Positions 34,487 to 42,153 of a stretch of 64,000 nt of DNA are shown here, in pieces. Origin of the DNA: Spirosoma sp. 48-14. Lineage in GTDB: Bacteria; Bacteroidota; Bacteroidia; Cytophagales; Spirosomataceae. The notes beneath the pieces are model-generated. The model saw nothing but the letters and a program-made list of their open reading frames with translations. It was not told the DNA's origin and searched no databases. The stretch is taken from the NCBI RefSeq assembly GCF_001898575.1, contig NZ_MKUD01000063.1:62001-126000 (forward strand), read 5' to 3'. The number at the start of each line of letters is the position of its first letter. Positions within the stretch are counted from its first letter, which is position 1. The translations under genes were made by a program, and so were the position numbers.

Positions 34487-35341
34487 ATGAAAACCAACCG
34501 ATTTTTAGTTCTTTCAGCGGCTACCCTGCTGACCGTAAGCGCTATTAACACCACCTTCGCCCAGTTAAAAATACCAGCGGCCAGCCCCTCGCAAACGACC
34601 AAACAGAGCTTTGCCCTTGGCGAAATCACCCTTGAGTACTCTAGACCTGCCACGAAAGGCCGGGCCATTTTCGGCGATCTGGTTCCTTTCGACAAAGTAT
34701 GGCGTACGGGCGCCAATGCAACCACCAAAATCACGTTTTCGAACGACGTAAAAGTGGGAGGTAAAGAGGTCAAAGCCGGTACATACGGTTTATTCACGAT
34801 TCCTGGTAAGTCGAGCTGGCAGGTGATGCTATCGAAAGATTTGAACCTGGGTGCCAACGTTGCCGACTATAAAGTGGCCAATGAGGTGGCACGGGTTGAG
34901 GTAAAACCGACAACCTTACCCTTCAAAGTAGAGACGTTTACCATCAACATCGCCGATATTCTACCCAACTCGGCAACCCTGGAAATCATGTGGGATAAAA
35001 CCCGTGTAGCTGTACCGCTCTCGGCCGACATCGACCAAACGATTACCCAGAACATAAAGGCGTCGATGGCCTCTGAAAAACCCGCATACTTCGAAGCGGC
35101 CAGTTACTATTATGAAACCAACCGGGATTTGCCACAAGCGCTGGCCTGGGTTACCAAAGCAACGGAGCAAAACCCGAGCGCTTTCTGGATCATGCTGTTG
35201 AAAGCCCGCATCGAGCTAAAAATGAACGAGAAGAAAAACGCTATTGCCAGTGCCCAGAAGACAGTCGAACTGGCCACCGCTGCTAAAAATGGCGACTATG
35301 TTAAAATGGCCAACGACCTGATCGCCAGCGCCAAGAAGTAG
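34487..35341 (+). CDS. DUF2911 domain-containing exported protein
   Basis: 284 residues with a signal peptide (MKTNRFLVLSAATLLTVSAINTT...AQ). The DUF2911 core is FALGEITLEYSRPATKGRAIFGDLVPFDKVWRTGAN, followed by KVGGKEVKAGTYGLFTIPG. A C-terminal helical segment (about 205-280) resembles tetratricopeptide-type hairpins (ALAWVTKATEQNPSAFWIMLLKARIELKM). Function is unknown. It is a monocistronic gene bounded by a terminator. The 297-bp upstream stretch (34190-34486) shows no other gene; a large reverse-strand ORF over the gene is a shadow. Confidence 0.88.
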   Translation: MKTNRFLVLSAATLLTVSAINTTFAQLKIPAASPSQTTKQSFALGEITLEYSRPATKGRAIFGDLVPFDKVWRTGANATTKITFSNDVKVGGKEVKAGTYGLFTIPGKSSWQVMLSKDLNLGANVADYKVANEVARVEVKPTTLPFKVETFTINIADILPNSATLEIMWDKTRVAVPLSADIDQTITQNIKASMASEKPAYFEAASYYYETNRDLPQALAWVTKATEQNPSAFWIMLLKARIELKMNEKKNAIASAQKTVELATAAKNGDYVKMANDLIASAKK

Positions 35342-35363
35342 TATTCATGTAGTATCCGTACTT

Positions 35364-35400
35364 AAAAGCAGACCGGAGCACCCCGGTCTGCTTTTATTTT
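35364..35400. terminator. Terminator between DUF2911 and yifB genes
   Basis: AAAAGCAGACCGG (35364-35376) pairs with CCGGTCTGCTTTT (35383-35395) and is followed by ATTTT. It can work for both convergent genes. Confidence 0.85.
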
Positions 35401-35404
35401 AGCC

Positions 35405-36946
35405 CTATCCAGCCCAGCTCTCGCGGTCAAGGCTGCGGTACTGGATGGCTTCGGCCAGGTGTTCTATTTTGATTTCTTCACTACCCGCCAAATCGGCTAT
35501 AGTGCGTGACACCTTCAGAATACGGTCGTAGGCACGGGCCGACAATCCCAGTCGTTCCATGGCCGTTTTGAGTAATATCCGCCCGGCATCGCTGATTACA
35601 CAAACCTCCTTAACCATTTGCGAGGGCATCATGGCATTGGAATAAATACCAGCATTTTGCTCGAAACGAGTCGTTTGAAGCGCCCGCGCCCGAATGACCC
35701 GTTCCCGAATCACTTCGCTGGACTCAGCAGGGCGGTTGGCAGTCATCTGATCGAACGAAACGGGCGTCACCTCAACATGCAGGTCGATCCGGTCCAGCAA
35801 CGGACCACTGATTTTAGCCAGGTACTTCTGGACCACACCCGGTGCGCAAACACACTCTTTATCGGGATGATTGTAATACCCGCAGGGGCAGGGATTCATA
35901 CTGGCAATGAGCATGAAACTGGCCGGGAATTCCACCGCCCATTTTGCCCGTGAAATGCTTACTTTGCGGTCTTCGAGCGGCTGCCGCATCACTTCCAGCG
36001 CCGATCGTTTAAATTCGGGCAACTCATCCAGAAACAGTACCCCATTGTGCGCTAGCGAAATCTCTCCGGGTTGTGGAAAACTGCCACCACCTACCAGTGC
36101 GGCATCAGAGATTGTATGGTGTGGGGATCGGTACGGTCGGGTTGCAATCAAATTTGCCTTTGCCCCCAGCTTACCAGCCACCGAATGAATCTTGGTTGTT
36201 TCCAGCGCTTCCTGCAACGTAAGCGGTGGCAGTATGGTTGGCAAACGCTTCGCCAGCATGGTTTTACCGGCTCCGGGAGGACCAATCATGATGACGTTAT
36301 GCCCACCAGCAGCCGCAATTTCGAGCGCCCGTTTGATATTCTCCTGCCCCTGTACATGCGAAAAATCTACGTCATAAGCATTTACCTGAGTCATAAACAG
36401 ATCGCGTGTGTCGCTTACCAATGGGGCAATGTCTTTTTTGCCGTCAAAAAATTCAACGGCTTCCTGCATGGTCGATACCCCAATGACATCCAGATTATTG
36501 ACGATGGCGGCTTCCTGAGCGTTTTCGACGGGCAGAACGAAGCCTTTATAACCCCGTTTTCGGGCTTCGATTGCGATGGGCAATACGCCTTTAATGGGCC
36601 GCAGTGAACCATCGAGGGCTAACTCGCCCATAATAACATACTCCTCCAGGCTGCGCTGAACGGTTATCTGTTCCGATGCCTGTAATACACAAAGCGCTAT
36701 TGGCAAATCGTAGGCTGACCCCTCTTTCCGAATATCGGCTGGCGCCAGGTTGACAACAACTTTCTGTCGGGGCATCCGATAGCCAAAAAACTTCAGCGAT
36801 GCTTCCACACGCTGCTCACTTTCTTTAACGGCACTATCGGGCAGGCCCACTAAATGAAAATGCAATCCCTGGGCAACAACAACTTCAATGGTAATCAGGC
36901 TGGCATTAACGCCATAAACAGCCGCTCCAAACGTTTTGGCTAACAT
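35405..36946 (-). CDS. YifB/ComM family Mg-chelatase-like AAA+ ATPase
   Basis: About 513 residues from the ATG at 36946 (MLAKTFGAAVYGVNASLITI); an upstream TTG would add four residues. The N-terminal ChlI-like domain (VGLPDSAVKESEQRVEASLKFFGYRMP) is followed by the AAA+ core with Walker A GPPGAGKTM and Walker B FLDELPEF, and a Cys motif CPCGYYNHPDKECVC. Homologues (ComM) are hexameric branch-migration helicases that help integrate single-stranded DNA in natural transformation. Usual length is about 500, so the gene is complete. Confidence 0.93.
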   Translation of the reverse strand: MLAKTFGAAVYGVNASLITIEVVVAQGLHFHLVGLPDSAVKESEQRVEASLKFFGYRMPRQKVVVNLAPADIRKEGSAYDLPIALCVLQASEQITVQRSLEEYVIMGELALDGSLRPIKGVLPIAIEARKRGYKGFVLPVENAQEAAIVNNLDVIGVSTMQEAVEFFDGKKDIAPLVSDTRDLFMTQVNAYDVDFSHVQGQENIKRALEIAAAGGHNVIMIGPPGAGKTMLAKRLPTILPPLTLQEALETTKIHSVAGKLGAKANLIATRPYRSPHHTISDAALVGGGSFPQPGEISLAHNGVLFLDELPEFKRSALEVMRQPLEDRKVSISRAKWAVEFPASFMLIASMNPCPCGYYNHPDKECVCAPGVVQKYLAKISGPLLDRIDLHVEVTPVSFDQMTANRPAESSEVIRERVIRARALQTTRFEQNAGIYSNAMMPSQMVKEVCVISDAGRILLKTAMERLGLSARAYDRILKVSRTIADLAGSEEIKIEHLAEAIQYRSLDRESWAG

Positions 36947-37147
36947 ACTGGGGAACAAGTAAACGAATCAGGTCTATTTGTTTCAAAACTACACCCTCCA
37001 GAGGCAATAAAAAAGAAAGGAGAGGTTTAATGTATTTCAGGCTCGCCCCCGGCAAAATAAACTGATTTCTGAAGGGCAAATCAATCGGTTCGGCTTATCT
37101 TCGTACAGGGCAAATCAAGCACCGTAATTCGTACCCTATTACTCAGT

Positions 37148-37939
37148 ATGTCTTTATTTATTACCTCGTTGAATTCGGGGAGCAATGGAAACTGTTATTA
37201 TGTTGGCAATGAGCAGGAAGCCGTCCTGATCGACGCCGGTATCTCGTGCCGACAAACCGAAACCCGCATGCAACAACTGGGTTTGTCGCTTCGAACGGTC
37301 AAAGCCATTTTTGTATCGCACGAGCATTCCGACCATATTATCGGCATCCCGCAACTGGCCCGAAAATACCAGCTTCCGGTTTTTATCACGCCCCACACGC
37401 TACGTCACGCCCGATTGCCTGAAAAACTGTTCCCGATTCGCCCCTTACGGGCTTATGAACCGATACAGATTGGTGACCTGAGCATTACCGCATTCCCGAA
37501 ATTGCATGATGCCAGCGACCCGCATAGTTTTCTCGTCAGCTTTCAGGGTACCAACGTTGGTGTTTTTACCGACATCGGGGAGCCGTGTGAGCATGTTATT
37601 CATCATTTTCGGCAATGCCATGCTGCCTTTCTGGAAGCCAACTACGACGACGACATGCTGGAAAAAGGCCGGTATCCCTACCACCTGAAACGCCGGATTC
37701 GGAGCGAAAAGGGGCACCTGTCCAACCAGCAGGCACTGGATCTTTTCCTGGCGCATAAACCATCGTACATGAGTCATGTGCTGCTATCGCACCTCTCAAA
37801 AGATAACAACTCCCCACAACTGACCCGCGACCTGTTCACTCCGCATCTCAATGGCACCGAGCTGATTGTAGCCTCGCGCTCTGAAGCCACACCGATTTTC
37901 AGGATCAATGCGGAAATCGAAAATTCAGTAAGCGTTTAA
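37148..37939 (+). CDS. MBL-fold metallo-hydrolase (YycJ-like)
   Basis: 263 residues. The metal-binding motif SHEHSDHIIG (H58, H60, D62, H63) follows the beta-lactamase-fold start FITSLNSGSNGNCYYVG with IDAGISC. Later His/Asp ligands are in FPKLHDASDP and FTDIGEP, with a final cluster around HVLLSHLS. Homologues of the YycJ/WalJ group act as 5'-3' exonuclease-type DNA enzymes or cell-wall-linked phosphodiesterases; the substrate cannot be told here. The gene is followed by an AT-rich patch of short genes. Confidence 0.88.
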   Translation: MSLFITSLNSGSNGNCYYVGNEQEAVLIDAGISCRQTETRMQQLGLSLRTVKAIFVSHEHSDHIIGIPQLARKYQLPVFITPHTLRHARLPEKLFPIRPLRAYEPIQIGDLSITAFPKLHDASDPHSFLVSFQGTNVGVFTDIGEPCEHVIHHFRQCHAAFLEANYDDDMLEKGRYPYHLKRRIRSEKGHLSNQQALDLFLAHKPSYMSHVLLSHLSKDNNSPQLTRDLFTPHLNGTELIVASRSEATPIFRINAEIENSVSV

Positions 37940-37998
37940 TATAGAGCATATAAGGCATAAAAGTTAATTCCATTGCTTTTACCCTGTAGCTATCTGAA

Positions 37999-38370
37999 AT
38001 GCATATTCTGACCCAACAAGCTATCAATATTGTAAGTCAAAAGCTTCACTTACCCATTACAGGTCTTGAACAAGATTGGGATATTGAATTAGCTGACTCA
38101 TCCAGAATAGATGAGTTCCTTACTCTATTTAAACAGGATAATAACCTGGATAATGAGCAAAAGTATGTACTGATGGCACTTATCTTAGCCTCTTGCGACG
38201 ATGCGTTACAAGAAGGAAAAGCGCTTTCAAGAGACAGTTGGACATATATTGAATGGGTTCTAAAAACCCATTCAATATATCATGCTTTAATAGATTATTG
38301 GGGTTTACCAACTTCAAAAAATGAAAACGATCTATTTGCCTTAACCCCTTATATTCGAGCTATTTATTAG
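37999..38370 (+). CDS. Hypothetical protein, helical, accessory patch
   Basis: 123 residues with no recognised domain. It is acidic and helical (YVLMALILASCDDALQ), a shape seen in small immunity-type proteins, but this is only a resemblance. It is visibly AT-richer than its neighbours and begins an accessory patch with the next two genes. A perfect 16-bp palindrome lies within the coding sequence (38244-38280). Confidence 0.65.
   Translation: MHILTQQAINIVSQKLHLPITGLEQDWDIELADSSRIDEFLTLFKQDNNLDNEQKYVLMALILASCDDALQEGKALSRDSWTYIEWVLKTHSIYHALIDYWGLPTSKNENDLFALTPYIRAIY
38244..38280. repeat. 16-bp perfect inverted repeat inside a coding gene
   Basis: ATATATTGAATGGGTT (38244-38259) is the exact reverse complement of 38265-38280, with loop CTAAA. 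It spans codons for EWVLKTHSI in the 123-residue gene, so it would form a hairpin in the mRNA. Confidence 0.7.
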
Positions 38371-38434
38371 CTTGACAACAAATTGTTACACAAATAGATA
38401 GCTTTAAACGTACTTAGCAACCAGGTGTCCTATA

Positions 38435-38914
38435 ATGGAGTCTAGGTTTAATCATTCTTCTTTAATTATAGATTTTTTAGACGTTGATTTTAACAGCGAT
38501 CAACTAAGTAATAAGTTTAAGCCAATGGTTGATAAAGTCTTGTTTAGTCAGGATGGTTCTTCTAATAGTGACTGGATTGTTAGTTTTTGGATAACCTATA
38601 ACAACGGTAAACAGCTTCTGATTAGTAGGAATAAATTGGGCACTTTACATAGCCAAAAGATCAAGGAAATCTATATCGCTATTCCTATTCCGTCAATAAA
38701 TATAGTTTCTTGGGGTGTAGAAGACAATCAATACATATATGGACCTGATCACTACCACACGATATTGAAAAACTTTTGGGTAGAGCAGGTCGATTTCAAT
38801 CTATTTTCTAACCGCACTGACTGTATATATGATTGTTTGAGAAGGGCAATTCAACGAGCTTTTTTTGAAGGTTTTACAGTAGGAGGCATCAAAGTGAAGG
38901 ATAGATTAATATAA
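38435..38914 (+). CDS. Hypothetical protein
   Basis: 159 residues, AT-rich, no signal peptide, no domain that I recognise. The text reads as a small alpha/beta protein (DWIVSFWITYNNGKQLLISRNKLGTL). It follows the 123-residue gene by 64 bp in the same direction and may be its partner. An immunity or accessory role is possible from the setting but not shown. Confidence 0.6.
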   Translation: MESRFNHSSLIIDFLDVDFNSDQLSNKFKPMVDKVLFSQDGSSNSDWIVSFWITYNNGKQLLISRNKLGTLHSQKIKEIYIAIPIPSINIVSWGVEDNQYIYGPDHYHTILKNFWVEQVDFNLFSNRTDCIYDCLRRAIQRAFFEGFTVGGIKVKDRLI

Positions 38915-38930
38915 TCTGATGGTTGTTTTG

Positions 38931-38949
38931 ACTTTTGCAACAGCCACTA
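38931..38949. repeat. Direct repeat unit 1 flanking the DUF7710-like gene
   Basis: ACTTTTGCAACAGCCACTA agrees at 16 of 19 positions with ACTTCTGCAATAGCCCCTA at 39372-39390, in the same orientation. The pair brackets the short gene at 38966, as would be left by an insertion sequence or its ends. Confidence 0.5.
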
Positions 38950-38965
38950 AACTTATGTTATGTAG

Positions 38966-39244
38966 CTAATCTAGTTTACCATTTTCAAAATGATAATGCT
39001 CTTGGCTTCCACTGGTGAATTGTTGAATAAAACTGGGCTTAGATTGCTCCTCTTTTTTTATCTCGAAGTACCCATTCTCAAGTGACCAATCATAGATGCC
39101 TATATCGAGTGGATACAAGGTAAGTACCCCAGAAAGTTGATGCTGACTAATCCAAGATTCAGCCTTGGACTTATCAGTGAACACACCACTGGAGCACCGA
39201 CCACCTTCACCGTGAAAGACCCAAACCCCCGTTATATCTTCCAT
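38966..39244 (-). CDS. DUF7710-like small protein
   Basis: 92 residues: VWVFHGEGGRCSSGVFTDK, SWISQHQLSGVLTLYPLDIGIYDWSLENGYF and FTSGSQEHYHFENG. I recognise this as a widespread small protein family (DUF7710), of unknown role. It lies on the opposite strand to the two genes before it, in the AT-rich patch. Confidence 0.75.
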   Translation of the reverse strand: MEDITGVWVFHGEGGRCSSGVFTDKSKAESWISQHQLSGVLTLYPLDIGIYDWSLENGYFEIKKEEQSKPSFIQQFTSGSQEHYHFENGKLD

Positions 39245-39371
39245 TTTCTGTTGTATAATCTGTATTGCTATTGCAAAAGCCCAGGATCGGTTGATGAAGC
39301 TTAAAGCGTGAACCCTTTTCGGCTAGAAATTGTGTCATCACTGAAAGCGATGAGGATTCAGTTCTTTACCA

Positions 39372-39390
39372 ACTTCTGCAATAGCCCCTA
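39372..39390. repeat. Direct repeat unit 2 flanking the DUF7710-like gene
   Basis: ACTTCTGCAATAGCCCCTA, the partner of the 38931-38949 unit. A third, poorer version (CTATTGCAAAAGCCC, 39268-39282) also occurs. The 39245-39417 gap has no gene that I can support and may be insertion-sequence debris. Confidence 0.5.
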
Positions 39391-39417
39391 TATGGTAAAC
39401 CCGACGATGATGACGCT

Positions 39418-41922
39418 TTAATCGTCATCATCGTCGCCTTCTTCGTCGTCATCATCCATACCTTTGCCCGGACGAACGAATGCCCCACGACGAGGAGCGG
39501 GCATGACACTCTTCGGTCCACGGACTGTTTGCCAGACAATCTCGCTGAAGATCAGATCGTCGATATCGTCGGGATGGGTCAGGTTGAATTGCTGAGACCG
39601 TTTCGAGTTGTAATTGACCGCTACATTTTTCTCGTTCAGATCGATGCCCGCTTCGCGTGATTTGAAGGGGGTAGCATCCACTTTTTTCGAGAAGCAGCGC
39701 CACATGGGCGTAGCCGCTGCGTCGTACTGGCTCATGGGTTTCAGCCCTAAAATCAGTTCGATAGTTCGCAGCATCCCCGAGGTCGAATACATGGTATGAT
39801 CGACAAACCCCCGCTTAACAAACCCTCCAGCCACAAACGCAATGGATCGGTGGGCATCGACGTGATCAGGACCATTCTGTGCGTCATCTTCCAGGATAAA
39901 CACAACCGATTCATTCCAGATAGGACTTTTCGACAGATGCTCCACCAGTCGACCAACGGCCAGATCATTGTCGGCCACAGCGGCATCGGGCGTGGGTAAT
40001 CCGACGCGAGCACCCGACGTATGATCATTGCCCATACGGATGGTATTCAGTTTGGGGAGGTTGCCAGCCGCCACCAGCTTATCGAACTCGTTCTCCCAGG
40101 CTTCTTCCCGTTTTACGTCCAGATACCCCAGATCGAACCCTTTAAAATCGGGGCAGTAGTGTCCCTGCAAAACTTTATCCTTTGGTTTTTCGTCAGTAAA
40201 CCAGCCGTAGCTTCGGTACGAAACTCCGGCCCGCTCGCAGTGATTCCAGATGAAACCGTCTCGCGGGTAGGCAATCTCTTTCTGCCCTTCGTAATCGTAG
40301 GTACCACCCCGGCCGCCATAGCTGGTCACCCAGTTTTTCTCGACGTAATCGTTCGCATACGCTGCGGACGACCAGTTATGCCCGTCGGCACTGACTTCGG
40401 CATCAACGTAGAAATTATCAAGCAGCACAAACTCTTTTGCCAGGGCATGTTGGTTCGGGGTCACTTTCTGTGGGAACAGGCACAGGCTGGCGTCGCCGTT
40501 TCCTTCGGACATATCGCCCAGAATCTGGTCATACGTCCGATTTTCCTTGATGACGTAAAACACATACTTGATCGGTGATTTGTCGCCTACCCGCATCGGG
40601 ATCGGGTTGCCGGGTTCGCCTTCGGCCTGAAGCTCTTTACGTTTGGTATAGGGCGTATTGGCATACACCAATCGCGAGTAAGCAGACAACAAAACCGCAT
40701 CAGGCTTATCGATAATGGAAAGGGTTCCCTTGAATAGTCCCGCGATGTACTGCACCGGCCCCGGATTGGCTTGTGGGTTAGGACCAACCTGCTGTGGCGT
40801 TCGCGTACGAACGGGGTTCGGCCCACGCGGATTCGCCTGCGATGAAAACCCTTTTCCGTTAGTTACGAAGATTTTTGATCCAATGACTTTAACGGCCGTC
40901 GGATACCAACCCGTTGGAATAAAACCGCTGGACTGGCTGTGCCCTTTTCGGGTTATATCGAAAACCGCCAGACAGTTATTATCCGCATTAGCAATGTACA
41001 AGGTATTTTCATCGTCGCTCAGCGTCAGTCCATTCGGCGTAGTACCCACGGGCGCATTCGGGAAAAGTGATGCAGTGAGGGTTTCGATGACCTGTCGTTT
41101 AGCCACATCGATCAGGGCGACAGTATTGTCATTCCCATTGGCCACAAACAAGTACTTCCCATCGCGGGTCAGCAACAGGTCGTTTGGGTTTTTGTTGGTT
41201 GCAATCCCGGTCGTTATGGCTTGCGTGGCGGTATTGATGACCAGCACTTTTGCCCCGCCCCATACCGACACAAACAGTTCCGTTTTATCGGGCGAGAGCA
41301 GGCAGGTATACGCAGCCGCTCCCAGGTTCAGTTTTTGAACTGTTTTTCGGGTTTTTGTATCGACAATATAGAGTGAGCTATCCTCTTTCGTGACAACGTA
41401 CAGCCGGTTTTTAGCGGCATCGACACACAGTCCTGCCGGAGAAATTTTCACCGGCCACGGCTTGCCCAAACTGATCGGTTCATCGGCTTGCAGATCGCCG
41501 TTGCTAAGTTTATACACCAGAATTTTATTATCGTTCCCGCCCGATGCATAGACCCATTTTTCATCATCGCTGAAGGCCAGTCCGAGGTAGGCTTTCCCGA
41601 CTTTAGCGGTATCGACAATCTGTTCGGTTTGAGCATCGATCAGGGTAATACTCTGCGTACTCTGCCCATTGTTGGTAACGGCCAGGTATTTCTTCGATGG
41701 CGATACAACCAGATTAAGCGGCAGATCGTCGAGTTTGAGGCTGCGCCCCGGTGGGGTCAACGCCCAGCCATTGGGCAGCTTCACCCGCGTAGCTGCCAGT
41801 TTTTGGTAGGCTTCGTTCTCTTCGGAGGACGAAACATTTCGTCGGCAACTGCTGGCCAGCGTAAGAGCCAGCAGCGCACAGAGGCTGTAAATAATACCGG
41901 AACGAGTAGCCATGATTGACAT
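39418..41922 (-). CDS. Bifunctional YncE-like beta-propeller / alkaline-phosphatase-superfamily phosphoesterase lipoprotein
   Basis: 834 residues. A signal sequence with lipobox-like LASSCRRN leads to a seven-bladed YncE-type propeller (about 50-400; repeated YVASGG, LYVVTKEDSSLYIVDTKT, VANGNDNTVALIDV). The C-terminal half is a phosphoesterase domain with FYVIKENRTYDQILGDM, FYVDAEVSADGHNWSSAAYA and EDDAQNGPDHVDAHRS. The C-terminus is poly-acidic (DDDDEEGDDDDD). Exported, probably to the cell surface. A paralogue with the same layout and tail type is just upstream at 42154. Phosphodiester hydrolysis is inferred from the domain; no substrate is known. Confidence 0.9.
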   Translation of the reverse strand: MSIMATRSGIIYSLCALLALTLASSCRRNVSSSEENEAYQKLAATRVKLPNGWALTPPGRSLKLDDLPLNLVVSPSKKYLAVTNNGQSTQSITLIDAQTEQIVDTAKVGKAYLGLAFSDDEKWVYASGGNDNKILVYKLSNGDLQADEPISLGKPWPVKISPAGLCVDAAKNRLYVVTKEDSSLYIVDTKTRKTVQKLNLGAAAYTCLLSPDKTELFVSVWGGAKVLVINTATQAITTGIATNKNPNDLLLTRDGKYLFVANGNDNTVALIDVAKRQVIETLTASLFPNAPVGTTPNGLTLSDDENTLYIANADNNCLAVFDITRKGHSQSSGFIPTGWYPTAVKVIGSKIFVTNGKGFSSQANPRGPNPVRTRTPQQVGPNPQANPGPVQYIAGLFKGTLSIIDKPDAVLLSAYSRLVYANTPYTKRKELQAEGEPGNPIPMRVGDKSPIKYVFYVIKENRTYDQILGDMSEGNGDASLCLFPQKVTPNQHALAKEFVLLDNFYVDAEVSADGHNWSSAAYANDYVEKNWVTSYGGRGGTYDYEGQKEIAYPRDGFIWNHCERAGVSYRSYGWFTDEKPKDKVLQGHYCPDFKGFDLGYLDVKREEAWENEFDKLVAAGNLPKLNTIRMGNDHTSGARVGLPTPDAAVADNDLAVGRLVEHLSKSPIWNESVVFILEDDAQNGPDHVDAHRSIAFVAGGFVKRGFVDHTMYSTSGMLRTIELILGLKPMSQYDAAATPMWRCFSKKVDATPFKSREAGIDLNEKNVAVNYNSKRSQQFNLTHPDDIDDLIFSEIVWQTVRGPKSVMPAPRRGAFVRPGKGMDDDDEEGDDDDD

Positions 41923-41990
41923 GCGTTAAGAGGTGATCAAATCTAAGGAGTTGGTTCGAGTTAGCAGTTTCCCTGCTTGAGAACCCGTGC

Positions 41991-42090
41991 GGTCAGATTC
42001 GCCAATCTGACCCAGCGAGGTTTCTCAAAACCGGACAAAAAAGCATCACTCGGTTTTGAGAAACCTCGCTGGGCGGGTTTAAGAACCCAC
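41991..42090. repeat. Palindromic repeats, same family as the 14-kb array
   Basis: Two perfect inverted repeats: 9-bp arms GGTCAGATT/AATCTGACC (41991-41999 and 42004-42012), and 23-bp arms (42011-42033 and 42051-42073) whose core GGTTTTGAGAAACC is the same as in the 14078-14310 array. A third hairpin GGGTT-TAAG-AACCC (42075-42087) follows. Confidence 0.75.
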
Positions 42091-42153
42091 CCTCACGCAC
42101 GTGATGCAAAATTCATCCTGTAAATCTTGTGAATCCTGTCAGAAAATTAAAAT

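Noticed and set aside
34309..34857. 182-codon open frame on the minus strand
   Set aside because: It covers the start of the DUF2911 gene, whose signal peptide and domain are convincing.
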